Source of the DNA: Amycolatopsis coloradensis
GTDB lineage: Bacteria > Actinomycetota > Actinomycetes > Mycobacteriales > Pseudonocardiaceae
Direction of reading: 5' to 3'
Length of the DNA stretch: 64,000 bases
NCBI RefSeq assembly: GCF_001953865.1
Contig: NZ_MQUQ01000002.1
Location: forward strand, 297,057 to 361,056
Positions within the stretch are counted from its first letter, which is position 1. The number at the start of each line of letters is the position of its first letter. The notes beneath the pieces are model-generated. The model did no database searches, was not told where the DNA came from, and saw nothing but the letters and a program-made list of their open reading frames with translations. Made by a program: the position numbers and the translations under genes. This document shows, one piece after another, positions 33,156-41,518 of the stretch.

Positions 33156-34210
33156 TGACCGGGAAACGCGTCATCGCCGTACTCGCCGCCTGCTGCGTCG
33201 CGCTCACCGGCTGCTCCAGCGACTTCAAGGGCGTCTACGACCTGCCGCTTCCCGGCGGCGCGGACATCGGCGACCATCCGTACCGGGTGACCGTGCAGTT
33301 CGCCGACGTGCTCGACTTGGTACCGCAGGCCGCGGTGAAGGTGGGCGACGTCCCGGTCGGCCGCGTCGAGACCATCCGGCTCGGCGATGACGGCTGGACG
33401 GCCGAAACCGTCCTGGTGGTCAACGGCGACGTCCTCCTGCCCGCCAACGCCCTCGCACGGCTGCGGCAATCCAGCCTGCTCGGCGAGAAGTTCATCGAAC
33501 TCGCGCCGAGCGCGGCGAAGGCCGAGGGCAGGCTGGGCGACGGCGCGACCATCCCCGTCGCGAGCACGAACCGCAACCCCGAGTTCGAGGAGATCTTCGG
33601 CGCGCTGTCCCTGCTGCTCAACGGCGGTGGCATCGGCCAGTTGCAGACCATCAACCGCGAACTGTCGAAGGTGATGGACGGCAACGAGGAGGAGATCCGC
33701 TCGTTCCTGTCCACCGTGGAACAACTGGTGTCCAATCTGGACACGCACCGCACCGACATCACCTCGGCGCTCGACGGGCTCAACCAGCTCTCGACGACGC
33801 TGGCAAACCGGAAAAAGCAGGTCGAAAGCGCGCTCACCGACCTCACCCCCGGTCTCAAGAGCCTTTCCGACCAGCGCACCCAGCTGGTCTCGATGCTGCA
33901 AGCGCTCGACCAGCTCTCCGGCGTCGGTGTCGACGTGATCAAGAAGAGCCGGGACGACCTCGTCGCCGATCTGACCGCGCTCGCGCCGATCCTCAAGCGG
34001 CTGGCCGACGCCGGCCAGAGCCTGCCCCGGTCGCTGGAGATCCTGCCGACGTTCCCCTTCACCGACGCCGTGCTGGACGGGATCAAGGGCGACTACCTGA
34101 ACGCCTACATCACGATGCTCCCCGCACCGGGCGTCGAACTCCCGCCGCCGGGCGAAGGTGTCCCGCCGGGACTCCCGACACTGCCGCTGCCGTCCTCCGG
34201 AGGTAGCTGA
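33155..34210 (+). CDS. mceE: Mce family lipoprotein MceE
   Basis: The 351-residue protein has a lipoprotein signal with lipobox ALTGC (lipidated Cys20), as usual for the fifth Mce subunit (LprK-type). The MlaD domain (VTVQFADVLDLVPQAAVKVGDVPVGRVETI) and a helical domain follow, then a Pro/Gly-rich C-terminus. It starts on the last base of the mceD stop. Confidence 0.92.
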   Translation: MTGKRVIAVLAACCVALTGCSSDFKGVYDLPLPGGADIGDHPYRVTVQFADVLDLVPQAAVKVGDVPVGRVETIRLGDDGWTAETVLVVNGDVLLPANALARLRQSSLLGEKFIELAPSAAKAEGRLGDGATIPVASTNRNPEFEEIFGALSLLLNGGGIGQLQTINRELSKVMDGNEEEIRSFLSTVEQLVSNLDTHRTDITSALDGLNQLSTTLANRKKQVESALTDLTPGLKSLSDQRTQLVSMLQALDQLSGVGVDVIKKSRDDLVADLTALAPILKRLADAGQSLPRSLEILPTFPFTDAVLDGIKGDYLNAYITMLPAPGVELPPPGEGVPPGLPTLPLPSSGGS

Positions 34211-35403
34211 TGCTCACCGCCCGTATCCGGATCCAGGTGATCGCGTTCGTCGTCATCGCGTTGGCCACGACGGCGTTCGTCGGGGCCAACTACGCGGGGC
34301 TCGACCGGCTTTTCGGGGCGAGCGGATACACCGTGAAGCTCGCGCTGACCGACGGCGGCGGCCTGTTCACCAACGGCGAGGTGACCTACCGCGGCGTCGC
34401 CGTCGGCCGGGTCGGCGAACTGCGGCTCACCGCCGGTGGCATGGAAGCGGACCTGCTGATCGACGACGACGCGCCGCCGATCCCCGCGAACTCGCGGGCG
34501 GTCGTGGCGAACCGGTCCGCGGTCGGCGAGCAATACGTCGACCTGCAGCCGCGGACCGGTTACGGCCCGTTCCTCGCCGAAGGTTCGGTCATCCCGCGTG
34601 AGGCGACGAGCGTTCCGCTGCCGGTGCAGCATCTGCTGACCGACCTGGACTCGCTGACCGCGTCCGTGCCGACCGAAGATCTTCGGACCGTCGTCGACGA
34701 ACTCGACAACGCTCTGCGTGGTTCCGGCGCGAACCTCCAGGTACTGCTCGATTCCACCACCGACTTCACCAAGCAGGCCGCGAACCACCTGCCGCAGACG
34801 GAGAAACTGCTCACCGACGGCTCGACCGTGCTGAAGACCCAGGTCGACTCGTCGCAGGCGTGGCGGCAGTTCAGCCACAACGCCAAACAGTTCGCCGAAC
34901 AGCTGTCCCGTTCGGACGGTGACCTCCGCACCCTGATCGCGACCGCGCCCGGCGCGGCGACCCAGCTCTCCGGGCTGCTGCGGGACAACGAGCCGGGGTT
35001 GCCGATCCTGCTGGCGAACCTGCTCACCACGTCGCAGGTGTTCTCCGCGCGCACCGACGGCCTGCGGCAGCTGCTGATCAACACCCCGAAGGCGGTGTCG
35101 GCGGTCGACGCGTCGGTCGACGACCAGTCCGCGAAGATCGGCCTGGTCCTGACCTTTTTCGACCCGATGCCGTGCACGAAGGGCTACGGGGGCACGAAGA
35201 TCCGCGACAGCAGGGATCTTTCGACGCTGCCGTTCAACACCGGTGCCGCGTGCACGCTCGAAAAGGGCAACCCGAGTTCGGTCCGCGGTTCGCAGAACGC
35301 GCCGAAGGGCGGCGTCCCGCCCGCCGCCGTGCCCGGCGGGTTCGGCGCCGACGGCCAGCCGACGTCCACCAGCCTCGAGGAGATGTTGTGGCTGCGCAAC
35401 TGA
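34210..35403 (+). CDS. mceF: Mce family protein MceF
   Basis: The 397-residue final Mce subunit has an anchor at about 8-28, the MlaD domain (LTDGGGLFTNGEVTYRGVAVGRVGELRL), a helical domain and a disordered Gly/Pro-rich tail. Its start shares a base with the mceE stop. Its end overlaps the following Mce-associated gene by 16 bp. Confidence 0.9.
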   Translation: MLTARIRIQVIAFVVIALATTAFVGANYAGLDRLFGASGYTVKLALTDGGGLFTNGEVTYRGVAVGRVGELRLTAGGMEADLLIDDDAPPIPANSRAVVANRSAVGEQYVDLQPRTGYGPFLAEGSVIPREATSVPLPVQHLLTDLDSLTASVPTEDLRTVVDELDNALRGSGANLQVLLDSTTDFTKQAANHLPQTEKLLTDGSTVLKTQVDSSQAWRQFSHNAKQFAEQLSRSDGDLRTLIATAPGAATQLSGLLRDNEPGLPILLANLLTTSQVFSARTDGLRQLLINTPKAVSAVDASVDDQSAKIGLVLTFFDPMPCTKGYGGTKIRDSRDLSTLPFNTGAACTLEKGNPSSVRGSQNAPKGGVPPAAVPGGFGADGQPTSTSLEEMLWLRN

Positions 35404-35891
35404 AGATCGCGATCGCCGTGTTCACCGCGGCCTGCGCGTTCGCGGGATGGGCCGGGTACACCTGGTTCACCGCGACCGGCTCCGAGGCCGTGTCCTACGG
35501 GAACTCGCGCGACGACGCGCTGAAGACCGGACGTGAACTCGTCGCCCGCCTGACCAGTCTCGACCACCACCGGATCGACCAGGGCGTCGCCGACTGGCTC
35601 GCCGCGTCGACCGGCCCGCTGCGCGATCAGCTCGGCAAGACCGACGACGCGACGAAGCAGACGCTGACCAAGAACGCGACGGTCTCGACGGGCAAGGTGC
35701 TCGACGCGGCGATCAGCGAACTGGACGACCACGCGGGAACGGCCAAGATGCTGGCTTCGGTGGAGATCACGATGGCGAGGGAAGGCGCGGCGCCGACGAC
35801 GAAACGCAACCGGTTCGCCGCCGGGCTGACCCGGACCGGCGAAGGCTGGAAGCTCAGCGCGCTCGACCAGCTCCCGGTGGGTGCGCGATGA
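35388..35891 (+). CDS. Mce-associated membrane protein
   Basis: The 167-residue protein has one N-terminal transmembrane helix (about 4-24) followed by an NTF2-like-size extracytoplasmic domain (DALKTGRELVARLTSLDHHRIDQGVADWLAASTGPLRDQLGK). This is the architecture of Mce-associated (Mas/OmamA-like) proteins that stabilise Mce complexes. The GTG at 35388 has GAGGAG upstream. The in-frame start at 35172 is inside mceF and rejected. Confidence 0.8.
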   Translation: MAAQLKIAIAVFTAACAFAGWAGYTWFTATGSEAVSYGNSRDDALKTGRELVARLTSLDHHRIDQGVADWLAASTGPLRDQLGKTDDATKQTLTKNATVSTGKVLDAAISELDDHAGTAKMLASVEITMAREGAAPTTKRNRFAAGLTRTGEGWKLSALDQLPVGAR

Positions 35892-36472
35892 CCGCCACGG
35901 CCGACACCGACGCGGACGCCGTCACCGAGCCCGAAGTCGTCGCCGACGAGGTCGCCGAGAAGCCGTCCCGCCGGCTGAAAGTCTCGCTGATCCTGCTGGT
36001 CGCGGCCGCCGTGCTGGTGGCGGCGGGCGTCTGGTTCACGCTGGAGGCGCGGTCGATCTCGGCGGCGCCGTCGGCGGCCAACACCGCGCTCACCGATGCC
36101 GGCACGACAGCCGAGGTGAACTCCGCGGTGACGGTGGCGCTCGACAAGGTCTTTTCCTATTCCTACGACCGGACCGACGTCACCGAAAAGGCGGCCGCTT
36201 CGGCGCTGAGAGGTAAGGCGCTGGAGTCGTACAACCTGTTGTTCGCCCAAGTCAGGGAAAAGGCTCCGGCACAGAAACTCATCCTCACCACTCGCGTCTC
36301 CTCATCTGCCGTCCAGGAACTCGGCGGCGGTAAAGCGCGACTGCTGGTATTCCTCGATCAAGCGGCGACCCGGGCCGACAACAATTCTTCGACGACGGCA
36401 GCGGCCCAGCTTTCGGTCACTGCCGAACGCGAAGGTGAATCCTGGGTCATCACCGACCTCATCCCCCGGTGA
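35888..36472 (+). CDS. Mce-associated membrane protein (second copy)
   Basis: The 194-residue protein has an acidic cytosolic N-terminus (about 35 residues), one transmembrane helix (about 37-57) and an outer domain of the same kind as its upstream neighbour. Residues SYSYDRTDVTEKAAASALRGKALESYNLLFAQVREKA are typical of the family. It overlaps the previous gene as ATGA and ends the coupled operon. Confidence 0.8.
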   Translation: MTATADTDADAVTEPEVVADEVAEKPSRRLKVSLILLVAAAVLVAAGVWFTLEARSISAAPSAANTALTDAGTTAEVNSAVTVALDKVFSYSYDRTDVTEKAAASALRGKALESYNLLFAQVREKAPAQKLILTTRVSSSAVQELGGGKARLLVFLDQAATRADNNSSTTAAAQLSVTAEREGESWVITDLIPR

Positions 36473-36534
36473 CAAACCGGGCATTCCCCCTTTCGTCCGC
36501 GTTATAAAACAGGAGAGAAAACGAGGAGAATCCC

Positions 36535-37194
36535 ATGTTCGGTCGAACGCGCCCGAAAACCGCTCGTCGCCGTCTCGGCACGGTCGTCGCGCTGACCTCC
36601 GCGATCGCCGTGGCGGGCAGTCTCGCCGCCAGTCCCGCCCTGGCGGACGACCCGGTGGAGATCCCGGTGTCCTACACCGTCACCGGGAAGACCGTGGTCA
36701 AGAAGACCGGCGGCTCCCTCGACCTCGGCCCCGGTCAGCTCAACGGCGCCCTCGTCATCGACGGTGACAACGTCGGGATCAGAGGCGACCTGTCCCTGCC
36801 GCCCTCGACGGCGAACATCTCGCTGGTCTCGGGCGTCTTCAAGATCAAGGCCCGGGTGCGGATCGAGCCGACCGGCCCGGTCACCGGCACGCTGGCCAAC
36901 GGCGATCTGACCACCCACTCGCAGGCGAACATGCTGATCGACAACATCGTGGTCGGCCTGTTCTGGCCGGTCGTCCCGCTCCCGACGGTGCCGAACGCCT
37001 GCAAGACCGTCAAACCGCTCGACCTCACCCTGGTGTCGAAGAACGTGGACCTGTTCGCCGAGACGATCCCCTCGTCGGGTGTGTTCACCATCCCCGAGTT
37101 CAAGGACTGCTTCATCAACGACCTCGCGCTGGGCGCGTTGATCTCCGGTCCGGGCAACACGATCAACCTGAGCATGAAGTCGAACCTGTCCTGA
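36535..37194 (+). CDS. Secreted protein with a CxxxxPL...SGPGN module
   Basis: The 219-residue protein has a Sec signal (cleavage after SPALA) and a beta-rich secreted domain. Its C-terminal half (NACKTVKPLDLTL...GVFTIPEFKDCFINDLALGALISGPGNTINL) matches the C-terminal module of the protein at 39357-40724 (NCVTAEPLELNL...FTLPRFVGCGVKENLDSLLSGMSSGPGN). This indicates one paralogous family, probably with a disulfide. The start has GAGGAG upstream, and a TTATAAAA run lies about 30 bp before it. It follows the mce operon by 62 bp, so co-transcription is possible. The function is unknown. Confidence 0.75.
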   Translation: MFGRTRPKTARRRLGTVVALTSAIAVAGSLAASPALADDPVEIPVSYTVTGKTVVKKTGGSLDLGPGQLNGALVIDGDNVGIRGDLSLPPSTANISLVSGVFKIKARVRIEPTGPVTGTLANGDLTTHSQANMLIDNIVVGLFWPVVPLPTVPNACKTVKPLDLTLVSKNVDLFAETIPSSGVFTIPEFKDCFINDLALGALISGPGNTINLSMKSNLS

Positions 37195-37244
37195 CGCTCG
37201 TGAGCGGTAAGGACGGTTAGAGCCGACCGTGTCTTAGGTACGTA

Positions 37245-37292
37245 CTGGTGCTCGGATGGCGGTTTCGCGTGATCCGACGGACATCACCCGTG
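37245..37292. repeat. Three 21-bp-spaced GTG units of the phased array family
   Basis: CTGGTG (37245), CGCGTG (37266) and CCCGTG (37287) recur at exactly 21-bp steps. They are followed by GGATGG/GGACGG spacers like those in the reverse half of the 21699-21769 array. The units are more diverged than in the other two arrays. Confidence 0.55.
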
Positions 37293-37322
37293 CTTGGATG
37301 GACAGGTTCGGTCTCAAGCTTT

Positions 37323-37371
37323 GATCAACGGAGGATTGAGGACACTCGACGTCCCCGATCCTCCGTTGGTC
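37323..37371. terminator. Long hairpin between convergent genes, probable terminator
   Basis: Arms 37323-37343 and 37351-37371 (21 bp, three mismatches) enclose a 7-nt loop. The left arm starts GATCAACGGAGGAT and matches 19 of 21 bases with 15181-15201. It lies between the secreted-protein gene (plus) and the RCC1-like gene (minus). Confidence 0.65.
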
Positions 37372-37396
37372 GAAGCAAACCTTCCTCACGAGAGGG

Positions 37397-38374
37397 TCAG
37401 CAGAAGTACGGCGCGGCAGGGTCCACCAGGGCAATCCCGGTGCTGTCACCCGCGGAAATGGCGTAGACCGGGGCGCAGACGCCGGAGAACTTCCAGAAGT
37501 CCGTCGGTGGTTCCGAGCTGGTGTCCCTGCTTTCCTGCTTCACGTTGCTGCCCCAGGCGAAGACGCTCCCGTCGGACTTCAGCGCGACGTTGTGGTTGAA
37601 ACCCGCGTCGATGGCGACGACGCCGGACTGCGCCTCCGGCGGAACCGTGGCCTGGCCGGCGGAGTTGTCTCCCCACGCGATGACGCCGCCGTTCTTCAGC
37701 GCGATGCTGTGCCGGAGTCCTGCCGAAACAGAGCTGACTCCGGACGTCGCCGCCGCGGGTACCGTGATCTGACCCTTTCCGTTGCTTCCCCAGCCGATCA
37801 CCCCGCCGTTCTTCAGCGCGAGCCCGTGATCGCCACCGGCGGAAATCGCCGTGACGCCCGAGGAAACCGTCGCGGGGACCACGGTTCGCGAACCCCAGCT
37901 CAGCACGCCGCCGTTCTTGAGCGCCAGATTGAAGTAAGCGCTGGTGGAGATCGCGGTGACACCGGCGGTGGCGGCGGCAGGCACGACGTTCTGGCCGTAG
38001 AAACCGTTGCCCCAGGCGATGACGCCGCCGTTCTTGAGCGCCAGCTCGTGCGCCCAGCCCGCCGCGATCGCCGAGACTCCCGACGTGGCCGCGGCCGGGA
38101 CATCGGTCTGCTGGTAGCTGTTGTTGCCCCAGGCGATCACACCACCGTTCTTGAGGGCGAGATGGGTGAGCGCCCCCGCGGACACCGCGCTGGCGCCGAG
38201 CGCCGACGCGGGCACAGAGCCCTGCCCCTGCGCGTAGTCGTTGCTGCCCCACGGCCGCGGTTCGCCGATGGACACGGCGTGGGCGACGCCGGAAAGGGAA
38301 ACCGTGGCGATCATTACGGTTATCGCACTACTCGTCACGCGCCGTGTCATGGATCGTCGATTGTCTGAAGGCAT
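37397..38374 (-). CDS. Secreted RCC1-repeat beta-propeller protein
   Basis: This protein of about 325 residues has a signal peptide (TSSAITVMIATVSLSGVAHA) and then six to seven RCC1-like repeats with the near-identical core (H/L)ALKNGGVIAWGNN...VPAAATSGVSAIAAG. That predicts a single propeller. The last repeat is divergent and contains two cysteines (GVCAPVY and the terminal FC). Secreted RCC1-like proteins are widespread in actinomycetes without known ligands. The start is uncertain: ATG 38374 or 38350, neither with a clear ribosome binding site. It is divergent from the DUF6801-like gene. Confidence 0.75.
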   Translation of the reverse strand: MPSDNRRSMTRRVTSSAITVMIATVSLSGVAHAVSIGEPRPWGSNDYAQGQGSVPASALGASAVSAGALTHLALKNGGVIAWGNNSYQQTDVPAAATSGVSAIAAGWAHELALKNGGVIAWGNGFYGQNVVPAAATAGVTAISTSAYFNLALKNGGVLSWGSRTVVPATVSSGVTAISAGGDHGLALKNGGVIGWGSNGKGQITVPAAATSGVSSVSAGLRHSIALKNGGVIAWGDNSAGQATVPPEAQSGVVAIDAGFNHNVALKSDGSVFAWGSNVKQESRDTSSEPPTDFWKFSGVCAPVYAISAGDSTGIALVDPAAPYFC

Positions 38375-38413
38375 GCGCGAAATGTTAACCCGGCTCCGCC
38401 GACCGGCCCCGTC

Positions 38414-38432
38414 TTTGTCATCCTCGGACAAA
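38414..38432. promoter_or_regulatory. TTTGTC...GACAAA inverted repeat in a divergent promoter region
   Basis: TTTGTC (38414-38419) and GACAAA (38427-38432) are perfect 6-bp arms with a 7-bp spacer, 40 bp upstream of the RCC1-like start. The half-site resembles those near the mce promoter and the pucR promoter. Confidence 0.35.
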
Positions 38433-38510
38433 CTTCATAATCGTATTCAGCGACAGCTGACAAGAAAGAACAGGCTCCTCACCCACCCCGAAACCTGTCG
38501 ACATGAATCC

Positions 38511-38539
38511 TTGTTACGTTCATAACTCGCGGGTAACCT
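38511..38539 (+). promoter_or_regulatory. Sigma-70-type promoter for the DUF6801-like genes
   Basis: TTGTTA (38511-38516) and TAACCT (38534-38539) are separated by 17 bp. The start codon of the first gene is about 120 bp downstream, after a leader without features beyond a GAAAGGCGC run. Confidence 0.5.
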
Positions 38540-38660
38540 CGGTTTACCCCACCACTCGAGAAAGCCGCTCAAGTCGAGCATATTTGATCAGAATAATCCG
38601 CCGAAAGGCGCATGGGGAAAGCCGCCCGAGACGTAAACTGGATCAAAGGAGATGACAGGT

Positions 38661-39287
38661 ATGTCCCGCAGACTCGGCAAGTTGTCAGCAGGCGTCGCCA
38701 CCACCGGCATCGTGATGGGAGCGGTCGCCGTGCTCACCGCCGGCACGGCCGCCGCCGCGACCACCTATGCCACCGGCACGGTCGCGTACATGTGCAACTT
38801 CCCCGGCATCGGCCAGCAGCAGCTGGACGTGAAGGCCCAGTTCGACGGCCCGACGTCGATCGCCTCGGGCGCCACCGCCACGCCCACGAACATCTCGGGC
38901 AGCGCGACCATCAACGCCACCATCAACGCCCTGCTCAACGCCGCCAACTACGACGGCGTCCGAGGCAAGGCCAACATGCCGATCACCATCACCAACGCCA
39001 CCCCGACTTCGGCGACGGTGACGAACCTGAACGTCCCGACGCAGGTCAACCCGTACGTGCCCGGCCCCCGGACGTTCAACATCGTCCAGGACGCGGGCAC
39101 CGGCGTCCCGACATTCACCGCCGGTGCCCCCGGCTCGGCGACCGCGTCGCTCGGCACCACGATCAACGCGCCGCTGGACTTCCACAAGAAGGACGGCACC
39201 TGGACCGCTTGGAACTTCAACTGCACCGTGAAGAACACCAACCCGGCGCAGAACCGCGCGTTCAGCCCGTCGATCACCATCACCTGA
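38661..39287 (+). CDS. Secreted DUF6801-like protein
   Basis: This protein of about 208 residues has a signal peptide (cleavage near GTAAAA-TT) and a beta-sandwich-type domain with two conserved cysteines (AYMCNFPG near the N-terminus, NFNCTVK near the C-terminus). It is rich in Thr, Asn and Ala. The cysteine placement matches the N-terminal module of the next gene product. ATG 38661 has AAAGGAG nine bases upstream, whereas the ATG at 38652 directly abuts it. The function is unknown; proximity to the mce operon suggests a secreted or cell-surface role. Confidence 0.75.
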   Translation: MSRRLGKLSAGVATTGIVMGAVAVLTAGTAAAATTYATGTVAYMCNFPGIGQQQLDVKAQFDGPTSIASGATATPTNISGSATINATINALLNAANYDGVRGKANMPITITNATPTSATVTNLNVPTQVNPYVPGPRTFNIVQDAGTGVPTFTAGAPGSATASLGTTINAPLDFHKKDGTWTAWNFNCTVKNTNPAQNRAFSPSITIT

Positions 39288-39356
39288 TGAACCATCCGTG
39301 CGGGGCGGGGACGCCCGCCCCGCACGGGCTCCATCGCATGACACGAAAGGACCCCC

Positions 39357-40724
39357 ATGGGACAGCAGGTTCGCCGAGCACTCGGGAGGTTTCCCGTTCT
39401 GGCGGGCGTCATTCTGCTGGTGGGGGTGAACGGCGCCCTGGCCTCCTCGGCCGCGACCGATCCGTCGGCTCCGCCCGTAGCGCCGTCGCAGGGCGCCGAT
39501 TCCACGCACAAGAGCCTGGCGAACACCTGTGTCTTCCCGGATCCGGTCGGTGCGCGACCGGTCACAGTGGACACCAAAGCCACTCTGCCGAAGATCGTCG
39601 CCACCGGAAAGCCCGTACAGCTCAAGGACTTCTCTCTCACGTTCACCATCCCCGCGGGGGCGCTCGGCGAGGGGACCGAGATCGAGGGCGCCGCCGCCGT
39701 CGAACTCACGGCGACGCGTGCGGACAAGAAGACCCCGGTCCCGGTGACCCTCACGATCCCGGCGACCAAGGTGCCCGTCACCGGTGACCTGAGCCTGGTC
39801 GCGACAGGCAAGGTCCCCGACATCGTGATGACCGTCGAAGGCGAACTTCAGCTGTCGACGGGCGCGCCGTCCCTGGCGCTGACCGTCCCCGCCGCCCCGG
39901 CCCCGTTCAAGCCGATCACCTGCACGCAGGCTCCCGGCCAGGACGCGACACTCGGCAGCGTCGCACTGCTGCCGCTGAAGGGGACCGAACCGGGGACCAG
40001 GAAACCGGGTGAACAGAAGCGGCAAGGCGATCCCCGCGCCGCGGGCGACCCGCCGGACCCGAACATCATCGTCATCCCGCTGCTGCCGTTCGAACTGGTC
40101 AACACGGCCACGATCAGCAAGGTCGGCGCGGTCGCCCGGCTGAAGCCCGGGTTCATGTTTAACGCGATCTGGACCGTCTACCTCGACCGGACGACGAGCG
40201 AGATCAGCGGCACCGCGCTCCAGCCGCCGAGCAAGCTGAACCTGCTCGGCTTCGGCTTCTTGCCGATCAGCGGGACGATGGAGTTGCTGCCGACCGACTA
40301 CCGCACCGGCAACACCCTCATCGACGCCGCCGGGACCGTGATCTCCGAACCCGACGGCAGCTCGACCGCGACCGTCAGGGTCCTGGGCTACGGCAGGCTG
40401 AGCAACATCACCGTCAACGGCGTCGACCTCGGTGTCGGGGACAACTGCGTGACGGCCGAACCGCTCGAACTGAATCTGCGGGGAACGAAGTACGACACGG
40501 CATACGGCGGTGTCCTGCGGACCGACCCCGACTCGCCCGACCCGCTGTACCGGGGCTTCACGCTGCCCAGGTTCGTCGGCTGCGGCGTCAAGGAGAACCT
40601 CGACTCGTTGCTGAGCGGCATGTCCTCGGGCCCGGGCAACCAGGTCTGCTTCGGTGTCAACCAGGTCGGCCTGCCCCGGACGCCGGAACGGGAGTGTCCC
40701 AACGCGACACCGCCCGCCGGATGA
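39357..40724 (+). CDS. Secreted two-module protein (DUF6801-like plus CxxxxPL/SGPGN module)
   Basis: The 455-residue protein has a signal peptide (about 1-31). An N-terminal DUF6801-like module (about 50-195) starts NTCVFPDP and ends ITCTQAPG. A low-complexity linker rich in Gly, Pro, Lys and Arg follows, and then a C-terminal module (about 255-445) related to the protein at 36535. AAAGGA precedes the ATG. It follows the single-module gene by 69 bp and is likely co-transcribed. The fusion joins the two secreted families of this region in one chain. The function is unknown. Confidence 0.75.
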   Translation: MGQQVRRALGRFPVLAGVILLVGVNGALASSAATDPSAPPVAPSQGADSTHKSLANTCVFPDPVGARPVTVDTKATLPKIVATGKPVQLKDFSLTFTIPAGALGEGTEIEGAAAVELTATRADKKTPVPVTLTIPATKVPVTGDLSLVATGKVPDIVMTVEGELQLSTGAPSLALTVPAAPAPFKPITCTQAPGQDATLGSVALLPLKGTEPGTRKPGEQKRQGDPRAAGDPPDPNIIVIPLLPFELVNTATISKVGAVARLKPGFMFNAIWTVYLDRTTSEISGTALQPPSKLNLLGFGFLPISGTMELLPTDYRTGNTLIDAAGTVISEPDGSSTATVRVLGYGRLSNITVNGVDLGVGDNCVTAEPLELNLRGTKYDTAYGGVLRTDPDSPDPLYRGFTLPRFVGCGVKENLDSLLSGMSSGPGNQVCFGVNQVGLPRTPERECPNATPPAG

Positions 40725-40839
40725 CGTCCGCACCTGCGGCGCACTGAGGCAATCGTCCATTCAGCGGCATATTCGCCGTGCTCACAATTCGACAAATCCG
40801 ATCCCGGAAGTACTCAAACAACGGTGATCGCAGTATGCC

Positions 40840-40869
40840 TTGTGCCGGATAAACCGAACTGGGTATCCT
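40840..40869 (+). promoter_or_regulatory. Possible promoter of the protease-prenyl synthase operon
   Basis: TTGTGC (40840-40845) and TATCCT (40864-40869) are separated by 18 bp and lie about 31-60 bp upstream of the first start codon. The -35 match is modest. Confidence 0.35.
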
Positions 40870-40899
40870 CCGGTGAGGATCTTTTCCGGGGGGAACACA

Positions 40900-41517
40900 A
40901 TGAATCCGGTATTCAACCGGCGCACCGCTCTGCGCGGCGCCGTCGTGCTGGCCGGCCTGACGGGCCTGCGGGGAACGGTTGCCGAAACGGCTTCGGCAGA
41001 CGGTTTCAAGGAACTCACCTGGAAGCTGATCCGGCCGAGCAGCAACTTCCCGTTGATGCCGGTCCGGGTGATCTCCGGGATCCCCGCGACGATCGGCTAT
41101 GGAAAACCGGTCGCGATCGGTCCCGTCATCGTGCAGGCGACCTGCGACAAAAACGTCGGCCCGGTGGTCAGGAGCACCGGATGCGACATGGTCTCCGCGG
41201 TGTTCGACCTGACGGTCGTGGTGACGGACGCGCGTGGCCTGTCCGGTCGTTTCCCGGTCACCGTCCAGTTCCCGCGGACCGAGGTCCCGTCCACCCAGGT
41301 CGAATTCGTGTTCACCGGGACGGCCACTCTCACCGGCCCTGGAACCCCTCCGGCGGCAAGGAATCCCGGCCTGATGCGGATCACCGTTGATCGGCGCGTC
41401 ACCGGGGTGACCACCCTCTACGACGTCAAGACGGGCGTCCCTCATCAGCTGGCCAGCCAGGCCGACCTGATACCCCCTGACCAGGACCCCCTGATCGCGA
41501 CCATCGAGGTGCGCTGA
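40900..41517 (+). CDS. Tat-type exported protein, first gene of the prenyl operon
   Basis: This protein of about 205 residues has a twin-arginine signal (NRRTALRGAVVLAGLTGL) and a beta-rich mature part of about 170 residues with two cysteines (QATCDKN, STGCDM). I do not recognise a family. Its size and pattern loosely recall the DUF6801-like proteins nearby. The ATG at 40900 follows GGGGGGAA. The next gene starts one base after the stop, so it is coupled to a trypsin-fold protein, a polyprenyl synthase and a flavoprotein. Confidence 0.65.
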   Translation: MNPVFNRRTALRGAVVLAGLTGLRGTVAETASADGFKELTWKLIRPSSNFPLMPVRVISGIPATIGYGKPVAIGPVIVQATCDKNVGPVVRSTGCDMVSAVFDLTVVVTDARGLSGRFPVTVQFPRTEVPSTQVEFVFTGTATLTGPGTPPAARNPGLMRITVDRRVTGVTTLYDVKTGVPHQLASQADLIPPDQDPLIATIEVR

Positions 41518-41518
41518 C

